Shown: in pieces, positions 8,132 to 16,112 of the stretch | Numbering within the stretch: position 1 is the first letter of the stretch | Layout of the letters: the number at the start of each line of letters is the position of its first letter | Source of the DNA: Serinicoccus sediminis | GTDB lineage: Bacteria; Actinomycetota; Actinomycetes; Actinomycetales; Dermatophilaceae | Length of the DNA stretch: 56,043 nucleotides | Direction: 5' to 3' | NCBI RefSeq assembly: GCF_004153545.1 | Contig: NZ_SDVA01000018.1 | Coordinates: 1-56,043, forward strand | Position numbers and translations under genes: made by a program | The notes under the pieces: model-generated | What the model was told of the DNA's origin: nothing | Seen by the model: the letters and a program-made list of their open reading frames with translations, nothing else | The model's database searches: none

Positions 8132-8173
8132 CGGTGGTCCGGTGGGGCCTGACCGCGCGTCCGGTGCCGTGCC

Positions 8174-8179
8174 TACGAT
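8174..8179 (+). promoter_or_regulatory. -10 box of leaderless nfo
   Basis: TACGAT followed by 7 nt and ATG 8187, which itself sits in GGGTATGAGC. Confidence 0.5.
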
Positions 8180-8186
8180 GGCGGGT

Positions 8187-8987
8187 ATGAGCGCGCCGGC
8201 CCTGGGAGCACACGTCGAGCAGACCGACCCGATCGCCGAGGCGCGGGCGCGGCGGGCGCCGCTGGTGCAGTTCTTCCTGGGGGACCCGCAGGGCTACCAG
8301 GGGCCGGAGATCCGGTATGCCGGTGGGGCCGACGCGCTGCGCGCCGACGCCGAGGAGGCGGGGGTCGACCTCTACGTCCACGCGCCGTACATCATCAACG
8401 TCGCCACGCTCAACAACCGCATCCGCATCCCGTCCCGCAAGCTGCTGCAGCAGCACCTCGACGCGGCCACCCAGATCGGCGCCAAGGGCCTCATCGTGCA
8501 CGGCGGTCACGTCAACGCCAAGGACGACCCGGAGAAGGGCTTCGACAACTGGCGCAAGGCCGTCGAGTCGCTGACCTTCGGGGACACCCCGGTCCTCATC
8601 GAGAACACCGCCGGCGGCGACAACGCCATGGCCCGCCACCTGGACCGCATCGCCCGCGTCTGGGACGCGGTCGGTGCGGCCGAGGGGGCCGAGCACGTCG
8701 GCTTCTGCCTGGACACCTGCCACGCCTGGGCCGGTGGCATCGAGCTGGGTGACGCCGTCGACCGGGTGCGCGCCATCACCGGACGCATCGACCTGGTCCA
8801 CGTCAACGACTCGCGGGACGCCGCGGGCTCCGGCGCCGACCGGCACGCGAACCTCGGCGCCGGCCACGTGCCGCCGGACGAGCTCGCCGACGTCGTCCGG
8901 GCCGCCGGGGCGCCCGCCCTGGTGGAGACCCCGGGCGGCGCCGACGAGCACCTCGCCGACCTCGACTGGCTCCGCGATCGCCTCTAG
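8187..8987 (+). CDS. nfo: Deoxyribonuclease IV (AP endonuclease family 2)
   Basis: 266-aa TIM-barrel zinc enzyme that incises DNA 5' of abasic sites in base-excision repair. Seen: GAHVEQ at the N-terminus, VHAPYIINVA (metal His), LIVHGGHVN (metal His), VLIENTAGGDN (metal Glu), GFCLDTCHAWAGG (Asp-x-x-His), HVNDSRDAAGSGADRHANLGAGHV (metal Asp/His cluster) and LVETPGG near the end (last metal Glu). Slightly shorter than E. coli Nfo (285). ATG 8187 is set by the conserved N-terminus and the leaderless promoter; upstream codons cover the 22-bp repeats and are not coding. Confidence 0.9.
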   Translation: MSAPALGAHVEQTDPIAEARARRAPLVQFFLGDPQGYQGPEIRYAGGADALRADAEEAGVDLYVHAPYIINVATLNNRIRIPSRKLLQQHLDAATQIGAKGLIVHGGHVNAKDDPEKGFDNWRKAVESLTFGDTPVLIENTAGGDNAMARHLDRIARVWDAVGAAEGAEHVGFCLDTCHAWAGGIELGDAVDRVRAITGRIDLVHVNDSRDAAGSGADRHANLGAGHVPPDELADVVRAAGAPALVETPGGADEHLADLDWLRDRL

Positions 8988-9003
8988 CCGGTCCGGGCCA
9001 CCC

Positions 9004-9077
9004 GCCGACCTCGACCGACCCGACGGCGGGGGTGCCACCGGCCGACCTCGACCGACCCGACGGCGGGGGTGCCACCG
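9004..9077. repeat. 37-bp perfect tandem duplication between nfo and the SDR gene
   Basis: Two identical 37-bp copies (9004-9040 and 9041-9077) beginning GCCGACCTCGACCGACCCGA, followed by the start of a third (GCCG). Starts 16 bp after the nfo stop codon. Confidence 0.9.
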
Positions 9078-9106
9078 GCCGTCGCGCCGTCCCGGACGGT
9101 CCGGCA

Positions 9107-9112
9107 TACCCT
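9107..9112 (+). promoter_or_regulatory. -10 box of leaderless SDR gene
   Basis: TACCCT (part of GGCATACCCT) followed by 6 nt GCTGCC and ATG 9119. Confidence 0.55.
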
Positions 9113-9118
9113 GCTGCC

Positions 9119-9904
9119 ATGGGAACAGCGCTGGTGACCGGGGCCTCCGCCGGACTGGGACGGGAGTTCGCGGCGCAGCTCGCGCGCCGCGGCCACGACC
9201 TCGTGCTGGTGGCGCGGGACGAGGGGCGGCTGACCGCGCTCGCGGACGAGCTCATCGCCCGGCACGGCGTGGGCGTGGAGGTCCTGCCGGCCGACCTGTC
9301 CGACCGCGCGGCCCTCGGGCGGGTCGCCGACCGGGTCGCCGACCGTGACCGACCGGTGGACCTGGTCGTCAACAACGCCGGCTTCGGGAGCCGACGCGGC
9401 TTCGTCCGTGGCGATCTCGCCGAGGAGGAGGCGGCCCTCGACCTCATGGTGCGGGCCGTCATGGTGCTCTCGCACGCCGCCGGTGGGGCCATGCGGGAGC
9501 GCCGGCGCGGGGCCATCCTCAACGTCTCGTCGGTGGCGTCCTTCGCGGTGATGGGCCACTACTCGGCGATCAAGTCCTACGTCACCGTCTTCTCCGAGGC
9601 GCTGGCGACCGAGCTGGCCCCGCACGGGGTCACGGTGACGGCGCTGTGCCCCGGTTTCGTGCACACCGAGTTCCACGACCGGGCCGAGATGAACATGTCG
9701 CGGCTCCCGGACGCCCTCTGGCTCGACGCGGGCGACGTCGTGCGCACCGCCCTCGAGGACGTCGCGCGGGGCACGGTCGTCTCGGTGCCGTCGGTGACCT
9801 ACCGGTCCCTGGTCGGTGTCCTGCGGGTGGCGCCGCGCCGGCTCACCCGGTCCGTCGCCGGCTCCCTCGCCGCCCGTCGGCGGCCCCGCGACACCCGGGG
9901 ATGA
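9119..9904 (+). CDS. Short-chain dehydrogenase/reductase
   Basis: 261-aa Rossmann-fold oxidoreductase, classical SDR: cofactor motif TGASAGLG at residues about 6-13, VVNNAGFG, catalytic Ser in ILNVSSVASF and Tyr-x-x-x-Lys in YSAIKSY, then LCPGFVHTEFHDRAEM. Arg residues after strand 2 (VARDEGRL) suggest NADP(H). Related to YqjQ/DltE-like SDRs; substrate unknown. C-terminal basic region (RVAPRRLTRSVAGSLAARRRPRDTRG) may touch membrane or lipid. Stop overlaps the ATG of the GH15-like gene (ATGA). Confidence 0.86.
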   Translation: MGTALVTGASAGLGREFAAQLARRGHDLVLVARDEGRLTALADELIARHGVGVEVLPADLSDRAALGRVADRVADRDRPVDLVVNNAGFGSRRGFVRGDLAEEEAALDLMVRAVMVLSHAAGGAMRERRRGAILNVSSVASFAVMGHYSAIKSYVTVFSEALATELAPHGVTVTALCPGFVHTEFHDRAEMNMSRLPDALWLDAGDVVRTALEDVARGTVVSVPSVTYRSLVGVLRVAPRRLTRSVAGSLAARRRPRDTRG

Positions 9905-11283
9905 GCCGGCGCAGCCGGCTGGCCGCGGCGCTCGCGGTGCTGCTCGTCAGCAGCGGCGCCCTGGTCTGGCAGGGCAGCCACCGGCAGGTGCCCCTGCACC
10001 AGGAGACGGCGACCCGCGACGCGTGGGGCCGTCTGGTCGAGGTGGCCCCCGGGCGCTCGGCGGACGGGTGGCTCCCGCTGTCCTCGGACCCCGCCACGGT
10101 GCCCCTCGAGGTGTCCGTCCTCGCCGCCCGCGAGGCGTCGCGCCAGGCGTGGCTCGCCTCCGGCTGGGTGCCCGGGGCGAGCGACCCGCGCGCGGCGATG
10201 GTGCGCGCGGCCCTGGCCGACCTGCACACCCTCACCGCGCCCACGGGCGCGGCGCCCGGCGCGGTGCTCGCCGGTCCGTCCCCCGCCTGGCGCTACGTCT
10301 GGCCGCGCGACGCCGCCTGCGTCGCGGTCGCGTTCGCGCGCACCGGGCACCAGCAGGACGCGCTGCGCACCCTGCTCCTGCTGCAGGAGCTGCAGGCCGG
10401 CGACGGCTCGATGCAGGCGCGCTACCTGCCCGGGGGCGACGGGGGCGTCCCGGACGACCGGGAGCCGCAGGAGGACGGGCCGGGCTGGGCGCTGTGGGCG
10501 GCCGCCGCGCTGGTCGAGGAGGGTATGCCGCCGCCCGAGACCGGGGGCGACGCCGGGTCCGGGCTCGGGGCCGGTGCCGAGCCGGCCGCCGAGGGGCAGC
10601 AGGTGGCCGAGCTGCTCACCCCGCTGGTGGTCCGGTCGTCCGCGCGGCTGCTCGCCCGGCTCGACCCGCAGACCGGGCTGCCGCGGCCCTCGCCGGACTA
10701 CTGGGAGCGCCCGGAGGACGAGCTGACCCTCGCCGTCGCCGCCACCAGCCTCATGGGCCTGGAGGCGGCGGCCGGCCTGCACGCCCAGGGACTGGTCGCC
10801 GGGACGGCGTGGGCGCAGGCCGGTGTCGACCCGCGCCGGCTGGCACCGGCGGCCGAGGACCTGCGGTCCCGCATCGTCGAGGAGTTCGGGCCGCGGTTCC
10901 CCCGGCACGCCGGTGGGCGTCCGGACGCCGCGGTGACGCTGCTGCTGCCGCCCTTCCTGGACGAGCCGGTGCGGGGGGCGGACACGGCGCGGCTGCGGGG
11001 GCAGCAGGCCCAGCTGCGGCCGGCCGGCGGCATGGCGCCGGGCGCCGGGTGGCGCAACGACGGCGTGTCCTGGACGCCGCAGACGGCGCTGCAGGCCGTC
11101 GCGGCGGCGCACAACGGGCACCCGCAGGAAGCGGCCCGGTGGCTGGACTGGCTGGCAGCCCACCGGACGGACGCGGGGGCGCTGCCGGAGAAGGTGCTGC
11201 ACGACGGTGACCCCGCCGCCGTGGCGCCGCTGGGGTGGACCGCGGCGCTGGTGCTGCTGGCCGTGCGCGCCCCGCACCCCTGA
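9901..11283 (+). CDS. Glycoside hydrolase family 15-like (glucoamylase-related) protein, exported
   Basis: 460 aa. The N-terminus MSRRSRLAAALAVLLVSSGALVWQ is a signal peptide or anchor, and the rest resembles the alpha/alpha-barrel of GH15: WRYVWPRDAACVAVAFARTGH near residue 130 (substrate-binding Arg-Asp), GDGSMQARYLPGGD, the PSPDYWERPEDELTLAVAATSL region where the family has a catalytic Glu, and GWRNDGVSWTPQTA. Shorter than amylolytic GH15 enzymes (about 600 aa), lacking the N-terminal beta-sandwich. Probably acts on an extracellular alpha-glucan or glucoside, an inference from family only. Translationally coupled to the SDR gene (ATGA overlap). Confidence 0.75.
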   Translation: MSRRSRLAAALAVLLVSSGALVWQGSHRQVPLHQETATRDAWGRLVEVAPGRSADGWLPLSSDPATVPLEVSVLAAREASRQAWLASGWVPGASDPRAAMVRAALADLHTLTAPTGAAPGAVLAGPSPAWRYVWPRDAACVAVAFARTGHQQDALRTLLLLQELQAGDGSMQARYLPGGDGGVPDDREPQEDGPGWALWAAAALVEEGMPPPETGGDAGSGLGAGAEPAAEGQQVAELLTPLVVRSSARLLARLDPQTGLPRPSPDYWERPEDELTLAVAATSLMGLEAAAGLHAQGLVAGTAWAQAGVDPRRLAPAAEDLRSRIVEEFGPRFPRHAGGRPDAAVTLLLPPFLDEPVRGADTARLRGQQAQLRPAGGMAPGAGWRNDGVSWTPQTALQAVAAAHNGHPQEAARWLDWLAAHRTDAGALPEKVLHDGDPAAVAPLGWTAALVLLAVRAPHP

Positions 11284-11285
11284 CC

Positions 11286-11308
11286 GGCCGGGTCACGGCC
11301 GCCCGGCC
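11286..11308 (+). terminator. Hairpin after the SDR-GH15 pair
   Basis: GGCCGGG / CCCGGCC stem with 9-nt loop just after the TGA at 11283. No T-run; such U-poor hairpins are common in actinobacteria. Confidence 0.35.
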
Positions 11309-11346
11309 TCCTCCCCGCGCGCGGGGGCGGACGCCGAGACGCTGGC

Positions 11347-11352
11347 TAGGGT
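11347..11352 (+). promoter_or_regulatory. -10 box of leaderless pyrE
   Basis: TAGGGT followed by 7 nt GGGCGCC and ATG 11360. Confidence 0.55.
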
Positions 11353-11359
11353 GGGCGCC

Positions 11360-11908
11360 ATGACCTCTCGCGACCGTCTGCTCCGTCACATCACCGACCT
11401 GGCCGTGGTGCACGGCAGGGTGCGGTTGTCCTCCGGGGCGGAGGCCGACTACTACGTCGACCTGCGTCGCGTCACCCTGCACGGCGAGGCCGCGCCGCTG
11501 GTGGGCGAGGTCATGCTCGACCTCGTCGACGACCTGGAGGTCGACGCCGTCGGGGGGCTGACGATGGGGGCGGACCCGGTCGCCGCGGCGATGCTGCACG
11601 CGGCCGCGAGACGGGAGGGGCACCCGCTGGACGCCTTCGTCGTCCGCAAGAGCGAGAAGGCCCACGGTCTGCAGCAACGGATCGAGGGCCCGGCGCTCTC
11701 CGGTCGTCGCGTCGTCGTCGTCGAGGACACCTCCACCACCGGGACCTCCCCGCTCACCGCTGTGGAGGCGGTCCGCGAGGCGGGGGCCGAGGTGGTCGCG
11801 GTCGCGGTCATCGTCGACCGGGACAGCGGGGCGCGGGAACGCATCGAGGAGCAGGGCATCGCGTACCGCGCCGCCTACGCGCTGGACGACCTGGGCCTCG
11901 CGGGCTGA
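11360..11908 (+). CDS. pyrE: Orotate phosphoribosyltransferase
   Basis: 182 aa; transfers phosphoribose from PRPP to orotate to make OMP in pyrimidine synthesis. Seen: SGAEADYYVDLRRVTLHGEA (orotate/PRPP contacts), GGLTMGADPVAAAMLHAAAR, FVVRKSEKAHG (catalytic flexible Lys loop) and the PRPP-binding motif VVVVEDTSTTGTSP. Single-gene transcript: leaderless promoter upstream and a strong hairpin whose loop contains its own TGA stop. Start ATG 11360 is fixed by the conserved N-terminal helix. Confidence 0.93.
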   Translation: MTSRDRLLRHITDLAVVHGRVRLSSGAEADYYVDLRRVTLHGEAAPLVGEVMLDLVDDLEVDAVGGLTMGADPVAAAMLHAAARREGHPLDAFVVRKSEKAHGLQQRIEGPALSGRRVVVVEDTSTTGTSPLTAVEAVREAGAEVVAVAVIVDRDSGARERIEEQGIAYRAAYALDDLGLAG

Positions 11909-11926
11909 CCCGCCCGCGAGGCCCAG
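11891..11926. terminator. Bidirectional hairpin overlapping the pyrE stop
   Basis: Perfect 15-bp stem (CTGGGCCTCGCGGGC with its complement at 11912-11926) and a 6-nt loop holding the pyrE TGA. Serves the convergent pair pyrE and the repeat-protein gene. Confidence 0.7.
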
Positions 11927-11936
11927 GCCTCGTCGC

Positions 11937-13616
11937 TCAGCGCTGGCGGCGGTCCCAGTGGGCGAAGCCGGCGGCGCGGGCCGCGTCCTCGCTCTCGAAC
12001 CAGACCTCCGCACGCACGCCGTCGTAGCTGGGCGACTGGGGCGTGTGGAACAGCATCGACCCGGTGTTGCCCTTGATCGTCCATCCCGACGGGCCGGACC
12101 CGTCCTCCAGCGGCTCGGCGGAGCCGGCGCCGTAGATGGACTCGGCGAACACCGGGGACTCCGTCTGGGCGGCCGGGTGCTCATCGGCGACCGGGCTCCC
12201 CGTCACCGGCGCCGCGGCGGCCGACGTCTCGGAGGTGTCCTCGACGCGGTGCTCGTCGTGGCGCTCGTCCGCGGTGACGGGGCTCTCGGTGACCGGAGCG
12301 CCGGTGCTGGTGTCCGGGGCCACCCAGGCGTCGTCGTGGCGCTCGTCGACCACGGAGGCCTCGGTGGTGGCGGTGTCGGGGGTGTCCCAGCCCCCGCCCG
12401 GCGTCCCCTCGGCGGGAGCGGGAGGGACGTCGGTGGGTGCGGTGTCGGGGGTGTCCCAACCCTCGCTCTGCGCGTCCTCGCTGACGGAGGCCTCGGTGGT
12501 GGCGGTGTCAGGCGTACCCCAGGCGCCGCCCTGAGTCTCCTCGGCGGGAGGGACGTCGGTGTATGCCGTGTCGGGCGTGCCCCAGGACCCGCCCGCGGTG
12601 CCGTCGCCGGCCGCCCCCTCGGTGCTGGCCGTGTCCGGGGTGTCCCACCGGGCGTCCTGGCGCTCCTCGGTCACGGAGGCGTCGGTGGGGGCGGTGTCGG
12701 GCGTGTCCCACATGTCGCCACGACTCTCGTCCTCCAGCGCGCCCGCGGCGCCGGCCGCGCCCACCGCACCGGCGGCGGAGGCTCCGGCGACGCGGTCGTC
12801 CTGGCGGTCCTGGTCGTCGTCGTGGGAGGCGTCGTCACCGGGGGAGAGGTCGCCGCGGTATGCCTCGTCGCCGACGGTCTGGTCCTCGGTCGTGACGTGG
12901 CCCTGCGAGGCCAGGACCTCGTCGGCGGTCAGCGGCTCGCCAGCCGGGTCCTGGGCGCCCGCGGGGTCCGTGAACTCGGGAGCCTCGTCGTGGCGCCGGG
13001 CCACCTCGTCCTCAGGCTGCACCACCTCGTCCTCGCCCACCATGCGGTCCTCGGCGGCGGTGTCGCCCCAGCCGTCGTCCCGCCGCTCGTCCACCCCGTG
13101 CTCGGACGGCTGCTCGAGGCTGCCGTCCCGCTCGTCGACCACCGGGGCGAAGGTCTGCTGGTGGCCCTCGTCCTCCCGGTCGACCTCCGCGCCGCCCGTC
13201 GTGCCCTCGGGCCGCTCGTCGTAGCGGGACTCGACCGCCGGCCCGGCATACCCCTCGTCGGTGCCGGTGGTGCCGTACCCCTCGTCGGTGCCGGTGGTGC
13301 CGTACCCCTCGTCGGTCCCCGCCGTGCCGTCCTCGTCGGAAGCCCGGTGGACCTCGGTGCCGCCCACCGGCTCGGCCGTCGGGGCCGGCCCGGTCTGCCC
13401 CGTCACCGGGTCCGCCATCGGCACGTCGGCGTCGGTGCTGCCGTCCCGGGTGTCGACGGCGCCGGCGCCCTGGCCCTCCCGGGCCCCCAGCTCGTCGTGG
13501 TCGCGGGCGTCGAGGGCCGCGTCGCCGTCGCCGCCCGGGCGCCGCAGCAGCCAGAAGATGACGATGCCGACGAGGAGCAGCAGCAGGATCAGCAGGATCC
13601 AGGTGGTGGTGTCCAT
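11937..13616 (-). CDS. Membrane-anchored acidic repeat protein with C-terminal sunset-like domain
   Basis: 559 aa. One N-terminal membrane segment (MDTTTWILLILLLLLVGIVIFWLLRR) is followed by about 460 residues of disordered, Asp/Glu/Thr/Pro-rich sequence. Inside it are GTDEGYGTT three times and about seven units of about 23 residues built on W-D/G-TPDTA. The last 50 residues (GWTIKGNTGSMLFHTP, YDGVRAEVWFESEDAARAAGF) match a small domain found at the C-termini of many actinobacterial proteins, including some long ribosomal-protein variants; I recall it as the sunset domain. ATG 13616 is preceded by GGAGGG. Function unknown; layout suggests a cytoplasmic tail tethered to the membrane. Minus strand, divergent from the SpoU gene. 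Confidence 0.72.
   Translation of the reverse strand: MDTTTWILLILLLLLVGIVIFWLLRRPGGDGDAALDARDHDELGAREGQGAGAVDTRDGSTDADVPMADPVTGQTGPAPTAEPVGGTEVHRASDEDGTAGTDEGYGTTGTDEGYGTTGTDEGYAGPAVESRYDERPEGTTGGAEVDREDEGHQQTFAPVVDERDGSLEQPSEHGVDERRDDGWGDTAAEDRMVGEDEVVQPEDEVARRHDEAPEFTDPAGAQDPAGEPLTADEVLASQGHVTTEDQTVGDEAYRGDLSPGDDASHDDDQDRQDDRVAGASAAGAVGAAGAAGALEDESRGDMWDTPDTAPTDASVTEERQDARWDTPDTASTEGAAGDGTAGGSWGTPDTAYTDVPPAEETQGGAWGTPDTATTEASVSEDAQSEGWDTPDTAPTDVPPAPAEGTPGGGWDTPDTATTEASVVDERHDDAWVAPDTSTGAPVTESPVTADERHDEHRVEDTSETSAAAAPVTGSPVADEHPAAQTESPVFAESIYGAGSAEPLEDGSGPSGWTIKGNTGSMLFHTPQSPSYDGVRAEVWFESEDAARAAGFAHWDRRQR
12310..12715 (-). repeat. Degenerate coding repeats (WDTPDTA units)
   Basis: About seven units of 63-75 bp encode W(D/G)TPDTA(P/S/T/Y)T(D/E) plus variable spacers; adjacent copies share strings such as GCGGTGTCGGGGGTGTCCCA on the plus strand. 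Confidence 0.75.
13247..13320 (-). repeat. 27-bp coding tandem repeat (GTDEGYGTT x3)
   Basis: Three near-identical 27-bp units (plus-strand core GTGCCGTACCCCTCGTCGGT). The leftmost differs by carrying GGCATACCCCTCG in place of GTGCCGTACCCCTCG. Confidence 0.85.
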
Positions 13617-13743
13617 CGTGGTCCCTCCGTTCGGCGGCCCGGTGCGGCCGCAAGTCGGGTACGTGGCGGGCTGGTGCCCGCGACCGACCCCCACCGTAGT
13701 GCGAAACCCCCAGGTCGGCCACGGCAGACCGACGCCGCGGTGC

Positions 13744-13749
13744 GACAAT
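13744..13749 (+). promoter_or_regulatory. Possible -10 box of SpoU gene
   Basis: GACAAT, 7 nt before ATG 13757; fits the leaderless spacing but lacks the usual TA start. Confidence 0.35.
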
Positions 13750-13756
13750 GCTGCAG

Positions 13757-14401
13757 ATGAGCGAGCCGCCCGAGGCCCCCGTGGGGGTCGGTCCGTGGGA
13801 GGGCCCGTGGCCGGCCCTCGAGTCGGGCGACCTGCCGGCGCACCTCGACCCCGAGCTCCTCGCCGGTGGCGACCGCCGCAACGTCCTGGACCGCTACCGC
13901 TACTGGCGTCACGAGGCGGTGGTGGCCGACCTCGACACCCGCCGGCACGGGTTCCACGTCGCGATCGAGAACTGGGGCCACGACTTCAACATCGGCTCGG
14001 TCGTCCGCACCGCGAACGCCTTCAACGCCGCCGCGGTCCACATCGTGGGCCGCCGCCGCTGGAACCGGCGCGGGGCGATGGTCACCGACCGCTACCTGCA
14101 CGAGCACCACCACCCGGACGTCGCCGCCCTGCTCCGCTGGGCGGACGGGGCGGGGCTGCCGGTCCTGGGTGTGGACAACGTGCCGGGCTCGGTGCCCCTG
14201 GAGCGGTATGCCGTGCCCCGGGACTGCGTGCTCCTGCTCGGGCAGGAGGGCCCGGGGCTGAGCGCCGAGGCGGTCCGCGGCTGCGTGGACGTGCTGGCGA
14301 TCACCCAGCACGGCTCCACCCGGTCGCTCAACGCGGGCGCGGCCGCGGCGATCGTCATGTACCACTGGGCGCTGCAGCACGCGGCCGACCTGAGACCATG
14401 A
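13757..14401 (+). CDS. TrmH/SpoU family RNA 2'-O-methyltransferase
   Basis: 214 aa with all three SPOUT motifs: NIGSVVRTANAF (motif 1), LLLGQEGPGLSAEAVRG (motif 2) and SLNAGAAAAIVMYHW (motif 3), which form the knotted SAM site. Methylates a ribose 2'-OH in tRNA or rRNA; the exact position is not predictable. A 60-residue N-terminal extension (PWPALESGDLPAHLDPELLAGGDRRNVLDRYRYWRHEAVV) is typical of the actinobacterial branch. Ends 4 bp before the transglutaminase gene. An in-frame ATG 9 bp upstream (13748) is the alternative start. Confidence 0.88.
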   Translation: MSEPPEAPVGVGPWEGPWPALESGDLPAHLDPELLAGGDRRNVLDRYRYWRHEAVVADLDTRRHGFHVAIENWGHDFNIGSVVRTANAFNAAAVHIVGRRRWNRRGAMVTDRYLHEHHHPDVAALLRWADGAGLPVLGVDNVPGSVPLERYAVPRDCVLLLGQEGPGLSAEAVRGCVDVLAITQHGSTRSLNAGAAAAIVMYHWALQHAADLRP

Positions 14402-14405
14402 GCGC

Positions 14406-15209
14406 ATGCACCGACACCTCACCGCCGACCTGACCGCCACCGTGACGTCCCCGGTCGAGGCCACCCTGGGGGTGACCGTCGCCGAGCACGTCGACCGCCA
14501 GGACGAGACCTTCTCCGTGACCCTCGACGGCCAGGACGTCGAGGTGCAGGACGTGCTGGACGAGGTGTCGGGCACCCGGTGGCACATGATCCGCGACGTG
14601 CAGCCCGGCGAGCTGCGGATCAGCTACGCCGTGACGGCCGCCGGTGGCGGCGCCAGCCCGGGGGTCAGCCCGCTCGAGCGCATCCGCTACGTCCGCCCGA
14701 GCCGGTACGTCGACCTGGACCGGCTGGAGTCGGTGGCCCGGGCCGAGGTCGGCGAGGTCGTCGGCGAGCAGGGGGTGCTGGACGTGGCCGACTGGGTGCA
14801 CGAGCACATCCGCTACGTCGTCGGCTCGTCCACCGTGACCGACGGGGCGAGCGACACCTACCTCGCCCGGCGTGGCGTCTGCCGCGACTTCGCGCACCTG
14901 ACGCTCGCGCTGCTCCGGGCCCGCGGCATACCGGCCCGGCTCGTCGCGTGCTACGCGCCCGGGCTCTCGCCGATGGACTTCCACGCGGTCGTCGAGGCGG
15001 CGGTGGAGGACCGCTGGGTCGTGGTCGACCCCACCCGCCTCGCCCCGCGGCCCTCGCTCGTGCGGATCAGCAGCGGCGCCGACGCCAGCGAGACGTCCTT
15101 CCTCACCGTCCACTCCGGCGGCCTGAGCTTCGGCACCCTGGAGGTCAGCGCGGTCGCCGACGGCGACCTGCCCGAGGACGACCACCGGAGCACCGTCGCG
15201 ATCGGCTGA
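14406..15209 (+). CDS. Transglutaminase-like cysteine protease family protein
   Basis: 267 aa. N-terminal beta domain (about 1-120), then the transglutaminase/protease-like core: YLARRGVCRDFAHLTLALLRARGIPARLV with the nucleophilic Cys, MDFHAVVEAAV with the His, VVDPTRLAPRPSL with the Asp. All three catalytic residues are present. It may hydrolyse or form amide bonds on peptides. Follows the SpoU gene by 4 bp and points towards the ATP-grasp/alpha-E/transglutaminase operon across a shared terminator. Confidence 0.82.
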   Translation: MHRHLTADLTATVTSPVEATLGVTVAEHVDRQDETFSVTLDGQDVEVQDVLDEVSGTRWHMIRDVQPGELRISYAVTAAGGGASPGVSPLERIRYVRPSRYVDLDRLESVARAEVGEVVGEQGVLDVADWVHEHIRYVVGSSTVTDGASDTYLARRGVCRDFAHLTLALLRARGIPARLVACYAPGLSPMDFHAVVEAAVEDRWVVVDPTRLAPRPSLVRISSGADASETSFLTVHSGGLSFGTLEVSAVADGDLPEDDHRSTVAIG

Positions 15210-15223
15210 CCGCACGGGCCCGG

Positions 15224-15257
15224 CCGTCCGACCCGTGGGGGTCCACGGGTCGGACGG
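15224..15257. terminator. Strong bidirectional terminator hairpin
   Basis: Perfect 15-bp stem CCGTCCGACCCGTGG with loop GGGT and the complementary arm 15243-15257, followed by TTTG. Lies between two convergent transglutaminase genes. Confidence 0.75.
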
Positions 15258-15269
15258 TTTGCCGTCAGG

Positions 15270-16112
15270 TCAGGACCGCAGCGCGGTGAGCTCGACCTCG
15301 ACGAACATCGAGCTGCTCTTGGTGCCGGTGTAGATCCCGCGCAGCGGCGGCACGTCGCCGTACTCCCGGCCGCGGGCCACCTCGACGTGCCGCCCGCCCG
15401 GCTGGATGGCGTTGGTCGGGTCCATGCCAACCCACTCCCCGTCCCACCAGCGCACCCACGCGTGCGACTCCCCGGTGTAGGGGGTGCCGATCTCGGGCTC
15501 GCGCGCGGGCAGCAGGTAGCCGCTGACGTAGCAGGCGGGGATGCCCACCGAGCGCAGGCAGCCGATGGTGAGGTTCGACATGTCCTGGCAGACGCCGGAG
15601 CGGTTCGCCCACGCCTCCGACGCGCGGGTGTGCACGCCGGTCGACCCGGAGACGTACTCCATCTCGTCGTGGATGAGCTCCACGACCTCGCGGGCGCAGT
15701 CGCCGGGGGTCCGGCTGCGGCCGGCGATCTCCTCGACCCTGGCCTTGAGCTCGGCGGGCGGCTCGACCATGGGGGAGGTGAGGAGGTACTCGCTGAGGTC
15801 GTCGAAGACCTCGGGGTCGCGCACCTCCTCCCAGCTCAGACCGTGCCCGGTGACCTCGGGGCGCTGCACGTCGACCGTGGCCGAGGCGGTGACCGCCATC
15901 CGCGGGTGCGGCTCGTGCACCTCGAACTGGGTGACCGTGGTGCCCCAGTAGTCGGTGTAGGTGTTGGTCCACGCCGTGGGCGAGATGTCGACCTTGGTAT
16001 GCAGCACCGCCTGGTGCAGCGTCGACCGCGGCGACATCCGGGCCTCGTTGAAGGAGTGCGAAGCCATGCCGGCGTACTCGTAGCCGGTGCGGTGCACGAC
16101 ACGCAGCAGCAT
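15270..16112 (-). CDS. Transglutaminase family protein (cpATP-grasp operon partner)
   Basis: 280 aa. Residues 1-100 form the bacterial transglutaminase-like N-terminal region (LLRVVHRTGYEYAGMASHSFNEARM), followed by the core with Cys in NRSGVCQDMSNLTIGCLRSVGIPA, His in GESHAWVRWWDGEWVGMDP and Asp in the same strand. The family sits in a conserved three-gene unit with an alpha-E protein and a circularly permuted ATP-grasp, proposed (Iyer, Aravind and colleagues, amidoligase/ATP-grasp analyses) to make and process peptide tags or peptide products. Its ATG overlaps the alpha-E stop (ATGA); last gene of the operon. Confidence 0.86.
   Translation of the reverse strand: MLLRVVHRTGYEYAGMASHSFNEARMSPRSTLHQAVLHTKVDISPTAWTNTYTDYWGTTVTQFEVHEPHPRMAVTASATVDVQRPEVTGHGLSWEEVRDPEVFDDLSEYLLTSPMVEPPAELKARVEEIAGRSRTPGDCAREVVELIHDEMEYVSGSTGVHTRASEAWANRSGVCQDMSNLTIGCLRSVGIPACYVSGYLLPAREPEIGTPYTGESHAWVRWWDGEWVGMDPTNAIQPGGRHVEVARGREYGDVPPLRGIYTGTKSSSMFVEVELTALRS

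Noticed and set aside
12181-13224. Plus-strand open frames opposite the acidic repeat protein
   Set aside because: They mirror the repeats (VSGVSQ-type) and lack a start with promoter or any known domain; the minus-strand frame has a membrane anchor and a recognisable C-terminal domain.
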